From assembly GCA_902562425.1 (NCBI GenBank), contig CACETF010000018.1, positions 1-41,091 on the forward strand: a stretch of 41,091 nucleotides of DNA. The letters are read 5' to 3'. The notes beneath the pieces are model-generated. The model searched no databases. It saw only the letters and a program-made list of their open reading frames with translations, and was not told the origin of the DNA. How positions within the stretch are numbered: the stretch's first letter is position 1; each line of letters opens with the position of its first letter. The translations under genes and the position numbers were made by a program. This document shows, in pieces, positions 32,459 to 40,032 of this stretch. This DNA comes from Porticoccaceae bacterium (GTDB taxonomy: Bacteria > Pseudomonadota > Gammaproteobacteria > Pseudomonadales > Porticoccaceae).

Positions 32459-34207
32459 TTACCCAATCTGGAGTTTCTTCAAATTTTGTTCAACTGCGTC
32501 CAAAAATCCGAATAAATCAACCACAGTTTCATTATCTGGATCCGTTGTCTTACCATTTAAATCTCCAGTTATGATCCCCTTGTCCACCGTAATTATGAGC
32601 GCTTCTTTAAGGTTTTTTGAGTAACGAACTAAAGCCTTATTGGATTCTTTTAAACCTAAATTCTCCAGGCTATTTGCCACGGCATAGAGTAAGGCTGAAG
32701 AGTTAAATACCGCTTCCTTTCCACCCGATTGAACATAATTCTCAAATAAATCATGTGCAGTACCATGAGGGGCCTCGTAAAGCATAGTCCCATCTTTACT
32801 TTCAATAATTGAGCTCGCCGTCGCAAGGCTTCCTCCTAAAGCTGCGGCAATATCCGAGAATATGTCACCATCTAAATTTTGCGCGGGATACAGAGCGTTT
32901 CTAGGTGGATCAGTTATCATCTTTCTCAATTGACTAGATGGCCGCATAATCATATAGGAAGGAGGAGGTGTATCTCGGCGGGCAAGTTCATGCCTGACTT
33001 CAGATATGACTGAGCTAAAAACCTCATCATACTGCATGTACTCGCGCTTCAACCCAAAATATACCTCTTTGTCGTTATTTGATGCTTCTCTGAAAACCTG
33101 ACTTACCCAATCCTTGATAGCAAGTCGGTCATTTGACATGAAAAGTATCGGGTCACCCTTCCTTACTTTTCTAGCATGCTTTTCTTGCCCATCTACAATA
33201 ACTTTAATGATTCCATCCTCAGCGATTGGCGCGTTGAAACTTCCGTATTGATCTCCGCCGCCAGCGCTCATGCGAGATATCGATACATGAGCCCTCCTCT
33301 CAGGAATCCCGTACCTTTTCAAATGCCGCACCAATTTATATAATTTGCGTCCAGTAGTATTGTCAGGCACGCCCCAAAGAGCCCTTTCTGGAGGATCTGA
33401 GATTAATCTAGCCGCCTGAGCGTCGATAAGCTCATATCGGTACTGCAAGCCCCTCTCCTCTAATTGCTGTCGGTAGTGTGACTCGTAAATTTCTTCAATA
33501 GCCAACCGCATCACACCATCATAACCCGGTATCACGGTATCTTTTAAACCGAGATATAAATCCCTATTTTCTCTCAGACCTCTTTTGAAAAATTTATGTG
33601 CCCATGCTTTTACTTGCCCGACATCATTTGTGGCCAGCAACCAAGGATCACCTTTTCCTATAAATCGTCTATGTAATTCCTCAGGATCTCCACTTTCACC
33701 AACAAAGATAAGCTTCGCAACGCCGGTGGCATTAGACAATTCATTATAACTATGCTTAATACCCCCATTTTCCATCGTATCGACCTCAATATCACGACCA
33801 ATCCAATTTGGTTTCCCTACCCGCAAATTTCTAAACTGGATGTCCTCCCGAATAATATTTCCCCCGATGCCCTTTCGAATTGCACCATTCGGCGACTTAA
33901 TCGCAAGTCTGTCTAAATTTTTCTCTTTAACTGCCGGATATTTCTCAAGAAGTGTCTTAAGTTGGACGCGATTTACCGTCATTCCGGCATTCTTCACTCC
34001 AACTCCGTAATGCTTAAGAGCATCAATTGCATCACGCACGGCCTGACCATTTGTTAGAAAACGATTTTCGGCGGTCAAATCAATTTCGATAAGTTCAATT
34101 ACAAGCGGTTTCTTTACGAACTGCTCCAAGATACGCTCAAAGGCTACCTGAGCCATCTCGTCTCCATGTAGGACAACTAAAGGGTGCTTGACGACGATAT
34201 TAGTCAT
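32459..34207 (-). CDS. NADP-type isocitrate dehydrogenase, enlarged by an internal duplication
   Basis: The 582 residues contain all the landmarks of the eukaryote-like dimeric enzyme (normally about 410): HGDEM near the start, the substrate motif KSPNGAIRKGIGG (Ser 105, Arg 111), LKDTVIPGYDG (Lys 222), ELIDAQAARL (Asp 262), NLDGDIFSDIAAALGGS (Asp 448, Asp 452) and YEAPHGTAHD. The extra 170 residues lie between Asp 262 and Asp 448, two metal/substrate sites that are normally about 23 residues apart. Residues 161-280 and 331-442 resemble each other: GKGDP/RKGDP, LYLGLK/VYFGLK, ARLISDPPERALW/RKMITDPPRNALY. It should oxidise isocitrate to 2-oxoglutarate in the TCA cycle. It is divergent from alr. 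Confidence 0.88.
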   Translation of the reverse strand: MTNIVVKHPLVVLHGDEMAQVAFERILEQFVKKPLVIELIEIDLTAENRFLTNGQAVRDAIDALKHYGVGVKNAGMTVNRVQLKTLLEKYPAVKEKNLDRLAIKSPNGAIRKGIGGNIIREDIQFRNLRVGKPNWIGRDIEVDTMENGGIKHSYNELSNATGVAKLIFVGESGDPEELHRRFIGKGDPWLLATNDVGQVKAWAHKFFKRGLRENRDLYLGLKDTVIPGYDGVMRLAIEEIYESHYRQQLEERGLQYRYELIDAQAARLISDPPERALWGVPDNTTGRKLYKLVRHLKRYGIPERRAHVSISRMSAGGGDQYGSFNAPIAEDGIIKVIVDGQEKHARKVRKGDPILFMSNDRLAIKDWVSQVFREASNNDKEVYFGLKREYMQYDEVFSSVISEVRHELARRDTPPPSYMIMRPSSQLRKMITDPPRNALYPAQNLDGDIFSDIAAALGGSLATASSIIESKDGTMLYEAPHGTAHDLFENYVQSGGKEAVFNSSALLYAVANSLENLGLKESNKALVRYSKNLKEALIITVDKGIITGDLNGKTTDPDNETVVDLFGFLDAVEQNLKKLQIG

Positions 34208-34533
34208 ATATAGATATTCCTAAATTCATTCCTTTTGACCGGTCTCTCAGATGAGTCAAAGAGGCAAATCAAATATATGCCACACATATAGTTTACAGAT
34301 TGGGGTAAGTAGTGACCAGGCAAAAGAACGAAATAAACACGGAAGCTTCACTTTTGAGACATACTTATTTCATGAAAAATCTCGTCAAGTGGTATAATAG
34401 CGTAAGACACGTGTTTAATGTTTGATCAATGTAAAACAGTCAAATCAATTGGGGATGATCACAAAATTAATATCCTCGACAGGAGATTAATGATTATCAT
34501 GGTGAGAAACACTATCTTTGTTGTAGGATTTTA
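34208..34533. other. Divergent regulatory region between isocitrate dehydrogenase and alr
   Basis: This stretch of about 325 bases holds the promoters of both directions, an extended -10 box on the plus strand and a 14-codon leader frame. I see no RNA gene or riboswitch fold. Confidence 0.6.
34390..34398 (+). promoter_or_regulatory. Extended -10 promoter (TGGTATAAT) for alr
   Basis: A perfect TATAAT at 34393-34398 is preceded by TGG. The -35 is poor. It would start transcription near 34405, about 85 bases before the leader frame. Confidence 0.55.
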
Positions 34534-34534
34534 A
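34490..34534 (+). CDS. Putative 14-residue leader peptide upstream of alr
   Basis: AGGAG (34481-34485) lies 4 nt before an ATG that opens MIIMVRNTIFVVGF, then TAA. The stop overlaps the alr start as TAATG. The peptide has no run of alanine or other signal codons, so classic attenuation is not evident; translational coupling or a start-site shift is more likely. It is short enough to be chance, but the ribosome site and the exact overlap favour translation. Confidence 0.45.
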   Translation: MIIMVRNTIFVVGF

Positions 34535-35628
34535 TGGCTAGACCAACTAAAGCACTTATCGATATCGGGGCTTTAAAGAGTAACTATGCTCTTTCACTTC
34601 AAAAAAGCGGCGGCAAATGTATGCCAATGGTCAAGGCTAATGGTTATGGTCATGGCATAGATAATGTCTGTTATGCACTTGAAAATGCTGATGCCTTTGG
34701 TGTTGCATCTGTTGAAGAAGCAATGGAAATTCGATCCCTCGGAATAATGGTGCCTATCCTCCTACTGGAGGGTACGTTCAGTGCCGATGAAATATTAGCT
34801 GCAGAGAAATATGATTTTTGGTTATTAATTGAAAATCATCGCCAAAAACATGACCTAATAAAAGCTCCGATTAAAAAGCCCTTGAATCTATGGCTGGGCG
34901 TTGATACAGGATTACACCGCCTTGGATTCCACCCCAGTGAACTCTCATCAGTGTATAAGGATTTAATGTCGAGCAAAAAAATGAAAAGAACCTCTGTCCT
35001 CGCATCACATTTTGCCTCAGCAGACCAACCCAATAACGCGGCAATAACACAGCAGCTCAAGAAGTTTGATGATGCATATGCTAAAATAGAGGTCCCTCCA
35101 AACCATCATATGGAACGGAGTATTGCCAATTCCGCAGCTATTTTGAGTTTGCCAACATCACACCGAGAGTGGCAAAGGCCTGGTTACATGCTATATGGAA
35201 ACAGCCCATTTCCTTATGAAAATTTGCATGAAGGATTGCAACCCGTGATGCATTTTATGTCTGCAGTTACCTCAATCCGGAAAATTAATTCTGGAGAATC
35301 TGTCGGTTATTCAGCAACTTGGACAGCGAAACGAAAATCAATAATTGCTACGGTTGCTGTGGGTTATGGTGACGGATACCCGAGGCATGCACCCAATAAT
35401 ACCCCGGTATTGATCGGTGGAAAGCGTCAGTTCTTAGCGGGCCGCGTTTCTATGGATATGATAACCATAGACATTACCGATGAGCCTGAAATTCAGATCG
35501 GCGACGTGGTTACACTTTGGGGACCGGACCTGCCCGTCAATGAGATTGCACGGTTTTGCAATACAAACGGCTACGAATTACTCAGCGGAATCACCTCAAG
35601 GGTGCCAAGAATCCCGATCAACCAATAA
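34534..35628 (+). CDS. alr: Alanine racemase
   Basis: The 364-residue PLP enzyme has the Lys-containing motif PMVKANGYGHG near residue 33 and, in the C-terminal beta domain, the catalytic Tyr region VGYSATWTAKRKS, then VAVGYGDGYPR, GRVSMDMITIDIT and VTLWG. It supplies D-alanine for peptidoglycan. AGGA lies 5 nt before the ATG, in the last codons of the leader frame. It is the only complete gene of its transcript and converges on ubiX, 34 bases away. Confidence 0.96.
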   Translation: MARPTKALIDIGALKSNYALSLQKSGGKCMPMVKANGYGHGIDNVCYALENADAFGVASVEEAMEIRSLGIMVPILLLEGTFSADEILAAEKYDFWLLIENHRQKHDLIKAPIKKPLNLWLGVDTGLHRLGFHPSELSSVYKDLMSSKKMKRTSVLASHFASADQPNNAAITQQLKKFDDAYAKIEVPPNHHMERSIANSAAILSLPTSHREWQRPGYMLYGNSPFPYENLHEGLQPVMHFMSAVTSIRKINSGESVGYSATWTAKRKSIIATVAVGYGDGYPRHAPNNTPVLIGGKRQFLAGRVSMDMITIDITDEPEIQIGDVVTLWGPDLPVNEIARFCNTNGYELLSGITSRVPRIPINQ

Positions 35629-35662
35629 ATTGGAAAAAGCAATGTCCCTGAGTCCCTTGTAA

Positions 35663-36226
35663 TTAATTGTTACCCGTCCATCGAACCAAGCCTGGAACAT
35701 CTATATTATAAAGGTCAAGCAACCTCATTACTGTATGATCCACTATATCTTGAACCGAGTTGGGTTGGTTATAAAATGCCGGAACGGGAGGACATACTAT
35801 CGCACCCAAACGGCTAGCACGCAAGAGAAGCTCGCAATGACCCATGTGTAATGGGGTCTCACGGGGCACAAGAATAAGTTTTCTTCGCTCCTTTAGCACT
35901 ACGTCGGCTGCTCGGATTAAAAGTGTATCAGAAAAAGAGTGTACCACTCCCGACAGGGTTTTCATTGAGCATGGTGCGATAATCATTCCACTGGTCTTGA
36001 ATGAACCACTGGAAATACTAGCACCTATATTTTTGTTACTGTAGACCTTGTCTGCAAGTGACTCAACATCATCAATTGACCAACTTGTCTCAATTGAAAT
36101 ATTCATCTTAGCACTGGGACTCATGACTAAATGAGTTTCAATATCATTCTTGCCCGCAAGTAATTGCAAGAGTCGGATACCATAAATGACCCCACTAGAT
36201 CCTGACATCCCCACAATCAACTTCAT
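35663..36226 (-). CDS. ubiX: Flavin prenyltransferase UbiX
   Basis: The 187-residue product starts MKLIVGMSGSSGVIYGIRLL; GGAG lies 5 nt before this ATG, so the longer frame to 36337, which runs into the neighbouring gene, is not used. Family landmarks are SGSSG, MIIAPCSMKTLSGVVHS, RETPLHMGHCELLLRASRLG and the Pro-rich PPVPAFYN. UbiX attaches a dimethylallyl group to FMN to make the cofactor of UbiD decarboxylases in ubiquinone synthesis. It is 59 bases downstream of the quinone oxidoreductase gene. Confidence 0.95.
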   Translation of the reverse strand: MKLIVGMSGSSGVIYGIRLLQLLAGKNDIETHLVMSPSAKMNISIETSWSIDDVESLADKVYSNKNIGASISSGSFKTSGMIIAPCSMKTLSGVVHSFSDTLLIRAADVVLKERRKLILVPRETPLHMGHCELLLRASRLGAIVCPPVPAFYNQPNSVQDIVDHTVMRLLDLYNIDVPGLVRWTGNN

Positions 36227-36285
36227 AAGAACTCCGAGCTCACCATTTTTTAGTTTTCCTTCAACCAAATCCACCATCACGAAAG

Positions 36286-37260
36286 TCAAAGCATTGACAG
36301 AACAACCTTCCCCCTCGCGCGCCGTCGAGAAATACACTCGAATGCATCAGAAAATTCGTCCAGCGGATAAACCTCTGTAACCAGCGGCGAAAATTTTTCT
36401 TGATCAACCATCTCTACAAGCGCCGTGAAATTTTTTTTAGAGGCGGCTGGATCCCTTCCTGCCCAAGAGCCCCAAAAAACACCAACCAACGAGGCACCCT
36501 TCAGCAAGGCAAGGTTAAGAGGCATCCGTGGTATTGAACCAGACGCAAATCCAATAACTAGAAACCTTCCATCCCAAGCAACTGCTCGGAACGCCTGCTC
36601 AGCTAAATCTCCACCCACTGGGTCATAAATAATGTCAACCCCCTTGCCCTCCGTAACCTCCTTAACAGTCTCCTTCAGGTTTTCAGAGGAATAATTGACT
36701 CTGAGATCTGCCCCTGCCTCACACGCAAAATCAAGTTTTTCTTCTGTGCTTGCTGCAGCAATAATCTTTGCGCCCATCGCCTTTGCAATCTGGATACAAG
36801 CGATACCCACACCTCCGGCAGCGCCCAGAACAAGCACTGTTTCTCCCGACTTTAATTGAGCTCTTTGTTTCAAGGCATAATATGACGTGCCATATGTAAT
36901 TGCGAAACCGGCAGCCTGTTCAAAAGACATGCTACCTTTCAAAAACGCGGAATGCTCAGAGGTGACAACCTGTTCAGCAAAACCACCAATCTGCATCGTT
37001 GCAAAAACCTCATCTCCAACTTTTCTGGTGGTAACACCTTTTCCAATCTTCGAAATGACGCCTGAAACCTCTCCGCCGGGAATGAATGGAAGGACTGGTT
37101 TGAACTGGTATTTCCCCTCAATGGTCAAAATATCAGGAAAATTTACACCGGCGGCTCTGACATCAATTAGAACCTCGCCATCACCGGGCTCTAATTTCTC
37201 ATGATCTTCGATCACAAGATTCATGGTGGGACCAAATTTATTACAAATAAGAGCTCTCAT
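36286..37260 (-). CDS. NADPH:quinone oxidoreductase family (zinc-free MDR) enzyme
   Basis: The 324-residue product starts MRALICNKFGPTMNLVIED, with GAGG 8 nt upstream; an in-frame extension to 37404 is unlike the family. The MDR fold is shown by GVNFPDILTIEGKYQFKP, PFIPGGEVSGVI, VLGAAGGVGIACIQIAKAMG (NADPH-binding) and the C-terminal RRRARGKVVL. There are no structural or catalytic zinc ligands. Relatives reduce quinones or enoyl thioesters. It follows the SDR gene by 49 bases on the same strand, with ubiX downstream. Confidence 0.92.
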   Translation of the reverse strand: MRALICNKFGPTMNLVIEDHEKLEPGDGEVLIDVRAAGVNFPDILTIEGKYQFKPVLPFIPGGEVSGVISKIGKGVTTRKVGDEVFATMQIGGFAEQVVTSEHSAFLKGSMSFEQAAGFAITYGTSYYALKQRAQLKSGETVLVLGAAGGVGIACIQIAKAMGAKIIAAASTEEKLDFACEAGADLRVNYSSENLKETVKEVTEGKGVDIIYDPVGGDLAEQAFRAVAWDGRFLVIGFASGSIPRMPLNLALLKGASLVGVFWGSWAGRDPAASKKNFTALVEMVDQEKFSPLVTEVYPLDEFSDAFECISRRRARGKVVLSML

Positions 37261-37309
37261 AATCAATTCCTCATTTTTTCTAAAGGGACATCGTATCGGA
37301 GTACAAACA

Positions 37310-38224
37310 CTAATTTTTCGTAGTGACATTCCCCTTGGCCATCTCCAAAAATTTTTCTGCCTGCTGATATCCACCAACAAACAATTTTTCGTCTCGAGAA
37401 TCATTAATTACATTCATTCTAGCCCTTACATTTTCTGGAGTTTGTGCGTTGCTCGGCAGGTAGACTCCATTAGTTTCATATATGTGGGTACGAGCAAAGC
37501 CACCGCCACCAGCACATAGAATTGTTCTATTAGGGGCTTCATCATCGCATAATGTAAGCAATCCGGCAGTAACGGCTTCAGGGGTCATAAGCTTTGAATT
37601 TTCCTCACTCATTAAACCCTCCAACATACGTGTTCCAGCCGCTGGGGCAAGGCAGTTTACTTTGATGTTGTACTTTTCCCCCTCCATAACGAGTGTATTC
37701 ATCAATCCAACCACTGCCATCTTCGCAGCGCCATAATTAGCCTGACCGAAATTACCATAGAGGCCACTTGATGAAGTGGTCATCACAATTCGACCATAGC
37801 CTTTCTCTTTCATATCATGCCAAACCGCTTTAGTGCAGTAAACGGAACCCATCAGATGCACATCTACTACACGACGAAAATCATCCATTGTCATCTTTGC
37901 AAAAGTCTTATCTCGAAGAATACCTGCATTGTTTACAAGAATGTCAACTCCACCCCACTCAGTAGTCGCTTGAGCAACCATTTCCTTTACTTCATCAATT
38001 TTAGATACATCTGCCCCGTTTGCTATTGCTTGCCCTCCAGCTGCAGTTATCTCCTCAACCACCATTCTCGCCGCATCGCTGACTCCAGTACCGTCAACCG
38101 CTCCGCCCAGATCATTCACTAGCACCTTGGCCCCTCGAGACGATAATCCAAGTGCGTGAGACCTACCCAAGCCATTTCCGGCTCCCGTTACTATAGCTAC
38201 TCGCCCATCATACCTAATACTCAT
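37310..38224 (-). CDS. Short-chain dehydrogenase, 17-beta-HSD4 / 3-hydroxyacyl-CoA dehydrogenase type
   Basis: The 304 residues open with RVAIVTGAGNGLGRSHALGL (the Rossmann TGxxxGxG motif) and continue with VNDLGGAVDGTG, an insertion typical of the N-terminal domain of peroxisomal multifunctional enzyme 2. NNAGILRD, SSSGLYGNFGQANYGAAK (catalytic Ser, Tyr, Lys) and VNCLAPAAGTRM follow. The C-terminus has the extra 60 residues of this subgroup. It probably oxidises (R)-3-hydroxyacyl-CoA or a related alcohol. It is likely co-transcribed with the quinone oxidoreductase and ubiX. Confidence 0.92.
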   Translation of the reverse strand: MSIRYDGRVAIVTGAGNGLGRSHALGLSSRGAKVLVNDLGGAVDGTGVSDAARMVVEEITAAGGQAIANGADVSKIDEVKEMVAQATTEWGGVDILVNNAGILRDKTFAKMTMDDFRRVVDVHLMGSVYCTKAVWHDMKEKGYGRIVMTTSSSGLYGNFGQANYGAAKMAVVGLMNTLVMEGEKYNIKVNCLAPAAGTRMLEGLMSEENSKLMTPEAVTAGLLTLCDDEAPNRTILCAGGGGFARTHIYETNGVYLPSNAQTPENVRARMNVINDSRDEKLFVGGYQQAEKFLEMAKGNVTTKN

Positions 38225-38300
38225 GTCACAAATCCTTTAGTGTGGTTTAAGAAAACTTATCTGAGGCCATTCAGATCTTCAAGTTTTGACTTGTCTATTA

Positions 38301-38459
38301 TTAAGACATCGGGGCAAAACGTTCTCCTTGATAAACTTGAAGTTCAAAAAGCGAGGCACCAAGGCGAGCTGTTTTTACGAAAAACCAAATATCATATTCG
38401 TCCGGCATACCAAGTCCGCCACTACACCCATTTTTGATCGAGCAGATCTCGATTATCAT
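38301..38459 (-). CDS. Possible small protein of 52 residues
   Basis: AAGGAAG lies 5 nt before an ATG at 38459 that opens a frame of 52 codons ending in TAA at 38301. It reads MIIEICSIKNGCSGGLG, then MPDEYDIWFFVKTARLGA, then VYQGERFAPMS. I do not recognise it; it could be a real small gene ahead of the SDR gene (77 bases) or a fragment of an acyl-CoA enzyme. The stretch 38460-38669 beyond it shows no further gene and should hold the divergent tesB promoter. Confidence 0.35.
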   Translation of the reverse strand: MIIEICSIKNGCSGGLGMPDEYDIWFFVKTARLGASLFELQVYQGERFAPMS

Positions 38460-38669
38460 TTAGCTTCCTTGGAATTGTAACCGAACCGTCCTCACTTCTG
38501 CAGATAAAAGTTTCTTTAGATGCTATTATTTGACACTAGTTAAGTTAACGTAATCTTAAATTAATTTATTTTTATCTCTTGTTTTCGACAGAGATTCCAT
38601 CTTAACGCCAAACAATCAACGACTGATTAGGCGGTGTTAGTATATGATCCACAGAGAGAATAGGAAAAT

Positions 38670-39545
38670 ATGGAAAACGTCTTTAACCAATTTTTAGAAG
38701 TATTGAAGCTCGAAAAAATCGATGAATGTCTTTACCGCGGATCTACTCTAAAAACACATCACCCTAGGGTTTTTGGCGGTCAAGTTTTTGCCCAAGCTAT
38801 GCGCGCCGCCCAAGACACTGTCAAAAGAAATAGGTTTATCCACTCACAGCATGCATATTTCCTCCGGCCTGGCGACAGCGCGCTCCCTATCGTATATACC
38901 GTAGATGAAATACGAGATGGAACATCATTTACGACTAGGAGGGTTATAGCATCCCAACGTGGGAAGGCCATATTCAACACCTCGATGTCATTTCAAATTC
39001 GTGAACAGGGTCTACACCATCAACATAAAATGCCAGACTGTGCCGGACCAGATGAGTTAGAGGACGATCAAGTGAGCTGGCTACGAGCAGCAAATTCCCT
39101 CGTCGAAGACAAGAAAAATATCTTTAAATCGAAACCAATCGAACTGCGCTCTGTAGAACCCTTAGATTACCTAAATCCAAAAAAACGCTCCCCACGTCAG
39201 CATATTTGGCTGAGAACACGCGGCAAGCTAAATGAGGATGTTAATCAAGATCACGGTATCCACGAGGCCATACTATCGTATGCATCTGATTTTAACTTAA
39301 TGAGCACAGCCCTATTACCGCATGAAAAAAGTGTATTCGATCAAAACTTACAGCCTGCATCTTTGGACCATGCTATTTGGTTTCATGATGAGTTCCGAGT
39401 GGATAATTGGCTTCTTTACTCGCTCGACAGCCCCTATGCGGGGAACTCGCGTGGCTTTAACCGAGGAACCTTTTTCACTCAAGAAGGAAAACTAGTCGCT
39501 AGTGCTGTCCAAGAAGGGCTGATGCGTATCCACACTAAAAACTAA
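38670..39545 (+). CDS. tesB: Acyl-CoA thioesterase II
   Basis: The 291-residue double hot-dog protein contains PRVFGGQVFAQAMRAAQDTV, HAYFLRPGD and FTTRRVIASQRG in the first domain. The second domain holds the catalytic set of TesB: the Asp in YASDFNLMSTAL, the Ser/Thr region in RGFNRGTFFT, and the Gln in ASAVQEGLMRI. TesB releases free fatty acids from medium and long acyl-CoA. AGGA lies about 5 nt before the ATG. It is divergent from the SDR gene and converges on the 4HBT gene. Confidence 0.95.
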   Translation: MENVFNQFLEVLKLEKIDECLYRGSTLKTHHPRVFGGQVFAQAMRAAQDTVKRNRFIHSQHAYFLRPGDSALPIVYTVDEIRDGTSFTTRRVIASQRGKAIFNTSMSFQIREQGLHHQHKMPDCAGPDELEDDQVSWLRAANSLVEDKKNIFKSKPIELRSVEPLDYLNPKKRSPRQHIWLRTRGKLNEDVNQDHGIHEAILSYASDFNLMSTALLPHEKSVFDQNLQPASLDHAIWFHDEFRVDNWLLYSLDSPYAGNSRGFNRGTFFTQEGKLVASAVQEGLMRIHTKN

Positions 39546-39580
39546 AAATATCCAATTTCAGTTGCCATATGATTTTCTTG

Positions 39581-40018
39581 TTAGTCCGATTGCAGCAACT
39601 TAAGGGTTGCCCTCAGTCGTGGAGGAATTGAGGAAGACCTCCCGCTCATTCGATCAACGAAAACATGTGTAAAAGTGCCCTTCGCACAAGGAGCGTTTTC
39701 TCCTGACTTGTAAATCGCTACGCCGTATCTCACTGAGCTACTGCCAATGTGTTCCACCCCCAACCCAACCTCAAGTTCATCAGGGAAAGCTACAGGACTA
39801 AAATACTCGCAGCTAGAGGCAACCACATAACCCACAACCGACGAATTATGTATATCCAGTCCCCCACGATCTATCAAAAAATGATTCACTACCGTATCGA
39901 AGTAGCTGTAATAAACAACATTATTTACATGTCCATAAGTGTCATTATCCATCCACCTAGTGGTAATCGGTAAAAAATATTTATATTTTGTGCGTGGATC
40001 AGTTTCGATTTTACTCAT
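39581..40018 (-). CDS. 4HBT-type acyl-CoA thioesterase
   Basis: This 145-residue single hot-dog protein carries RWMDNDTYGHVNNVVYYSYF, the 4-hydroxybenzoyl-CoA thioesterase signature with the catalytic Asp, then SCEYFSPVAFPDELEVGLGV and AKGTFTHVFVDR. It is related to, but distinct from, ybgC at 20867-21274. It follows the alcohol dehydrogenase by 14 bases on the same strand and is probably co-transcribed with it. The substrate is not evident. Confidence 0.9.
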   Translation of the reverse strand: MSKIETDPRTKYKYFLPITTRWMDNDTYGHVNNVVYYSYFDTVVNHFLIDRGGLDIHNSSVVGYVVASSCEYFSPVAFPDELEVGLGVEHIGSSSVRYGVAIYKSGENAPCAKGTFTHVFVDRMSGRSSSIPPRLRATLKLLQSD

Positions 40019-40032
40019 CTGGTGTCGCCTTT

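Noticed and set aside
38286-38480. Plus-strand open frames in the SDR-tesB gap
   Set aside because: No ribosome sites; the minus-strand frame 38301-38459 has a better start and a more protein-like composition.
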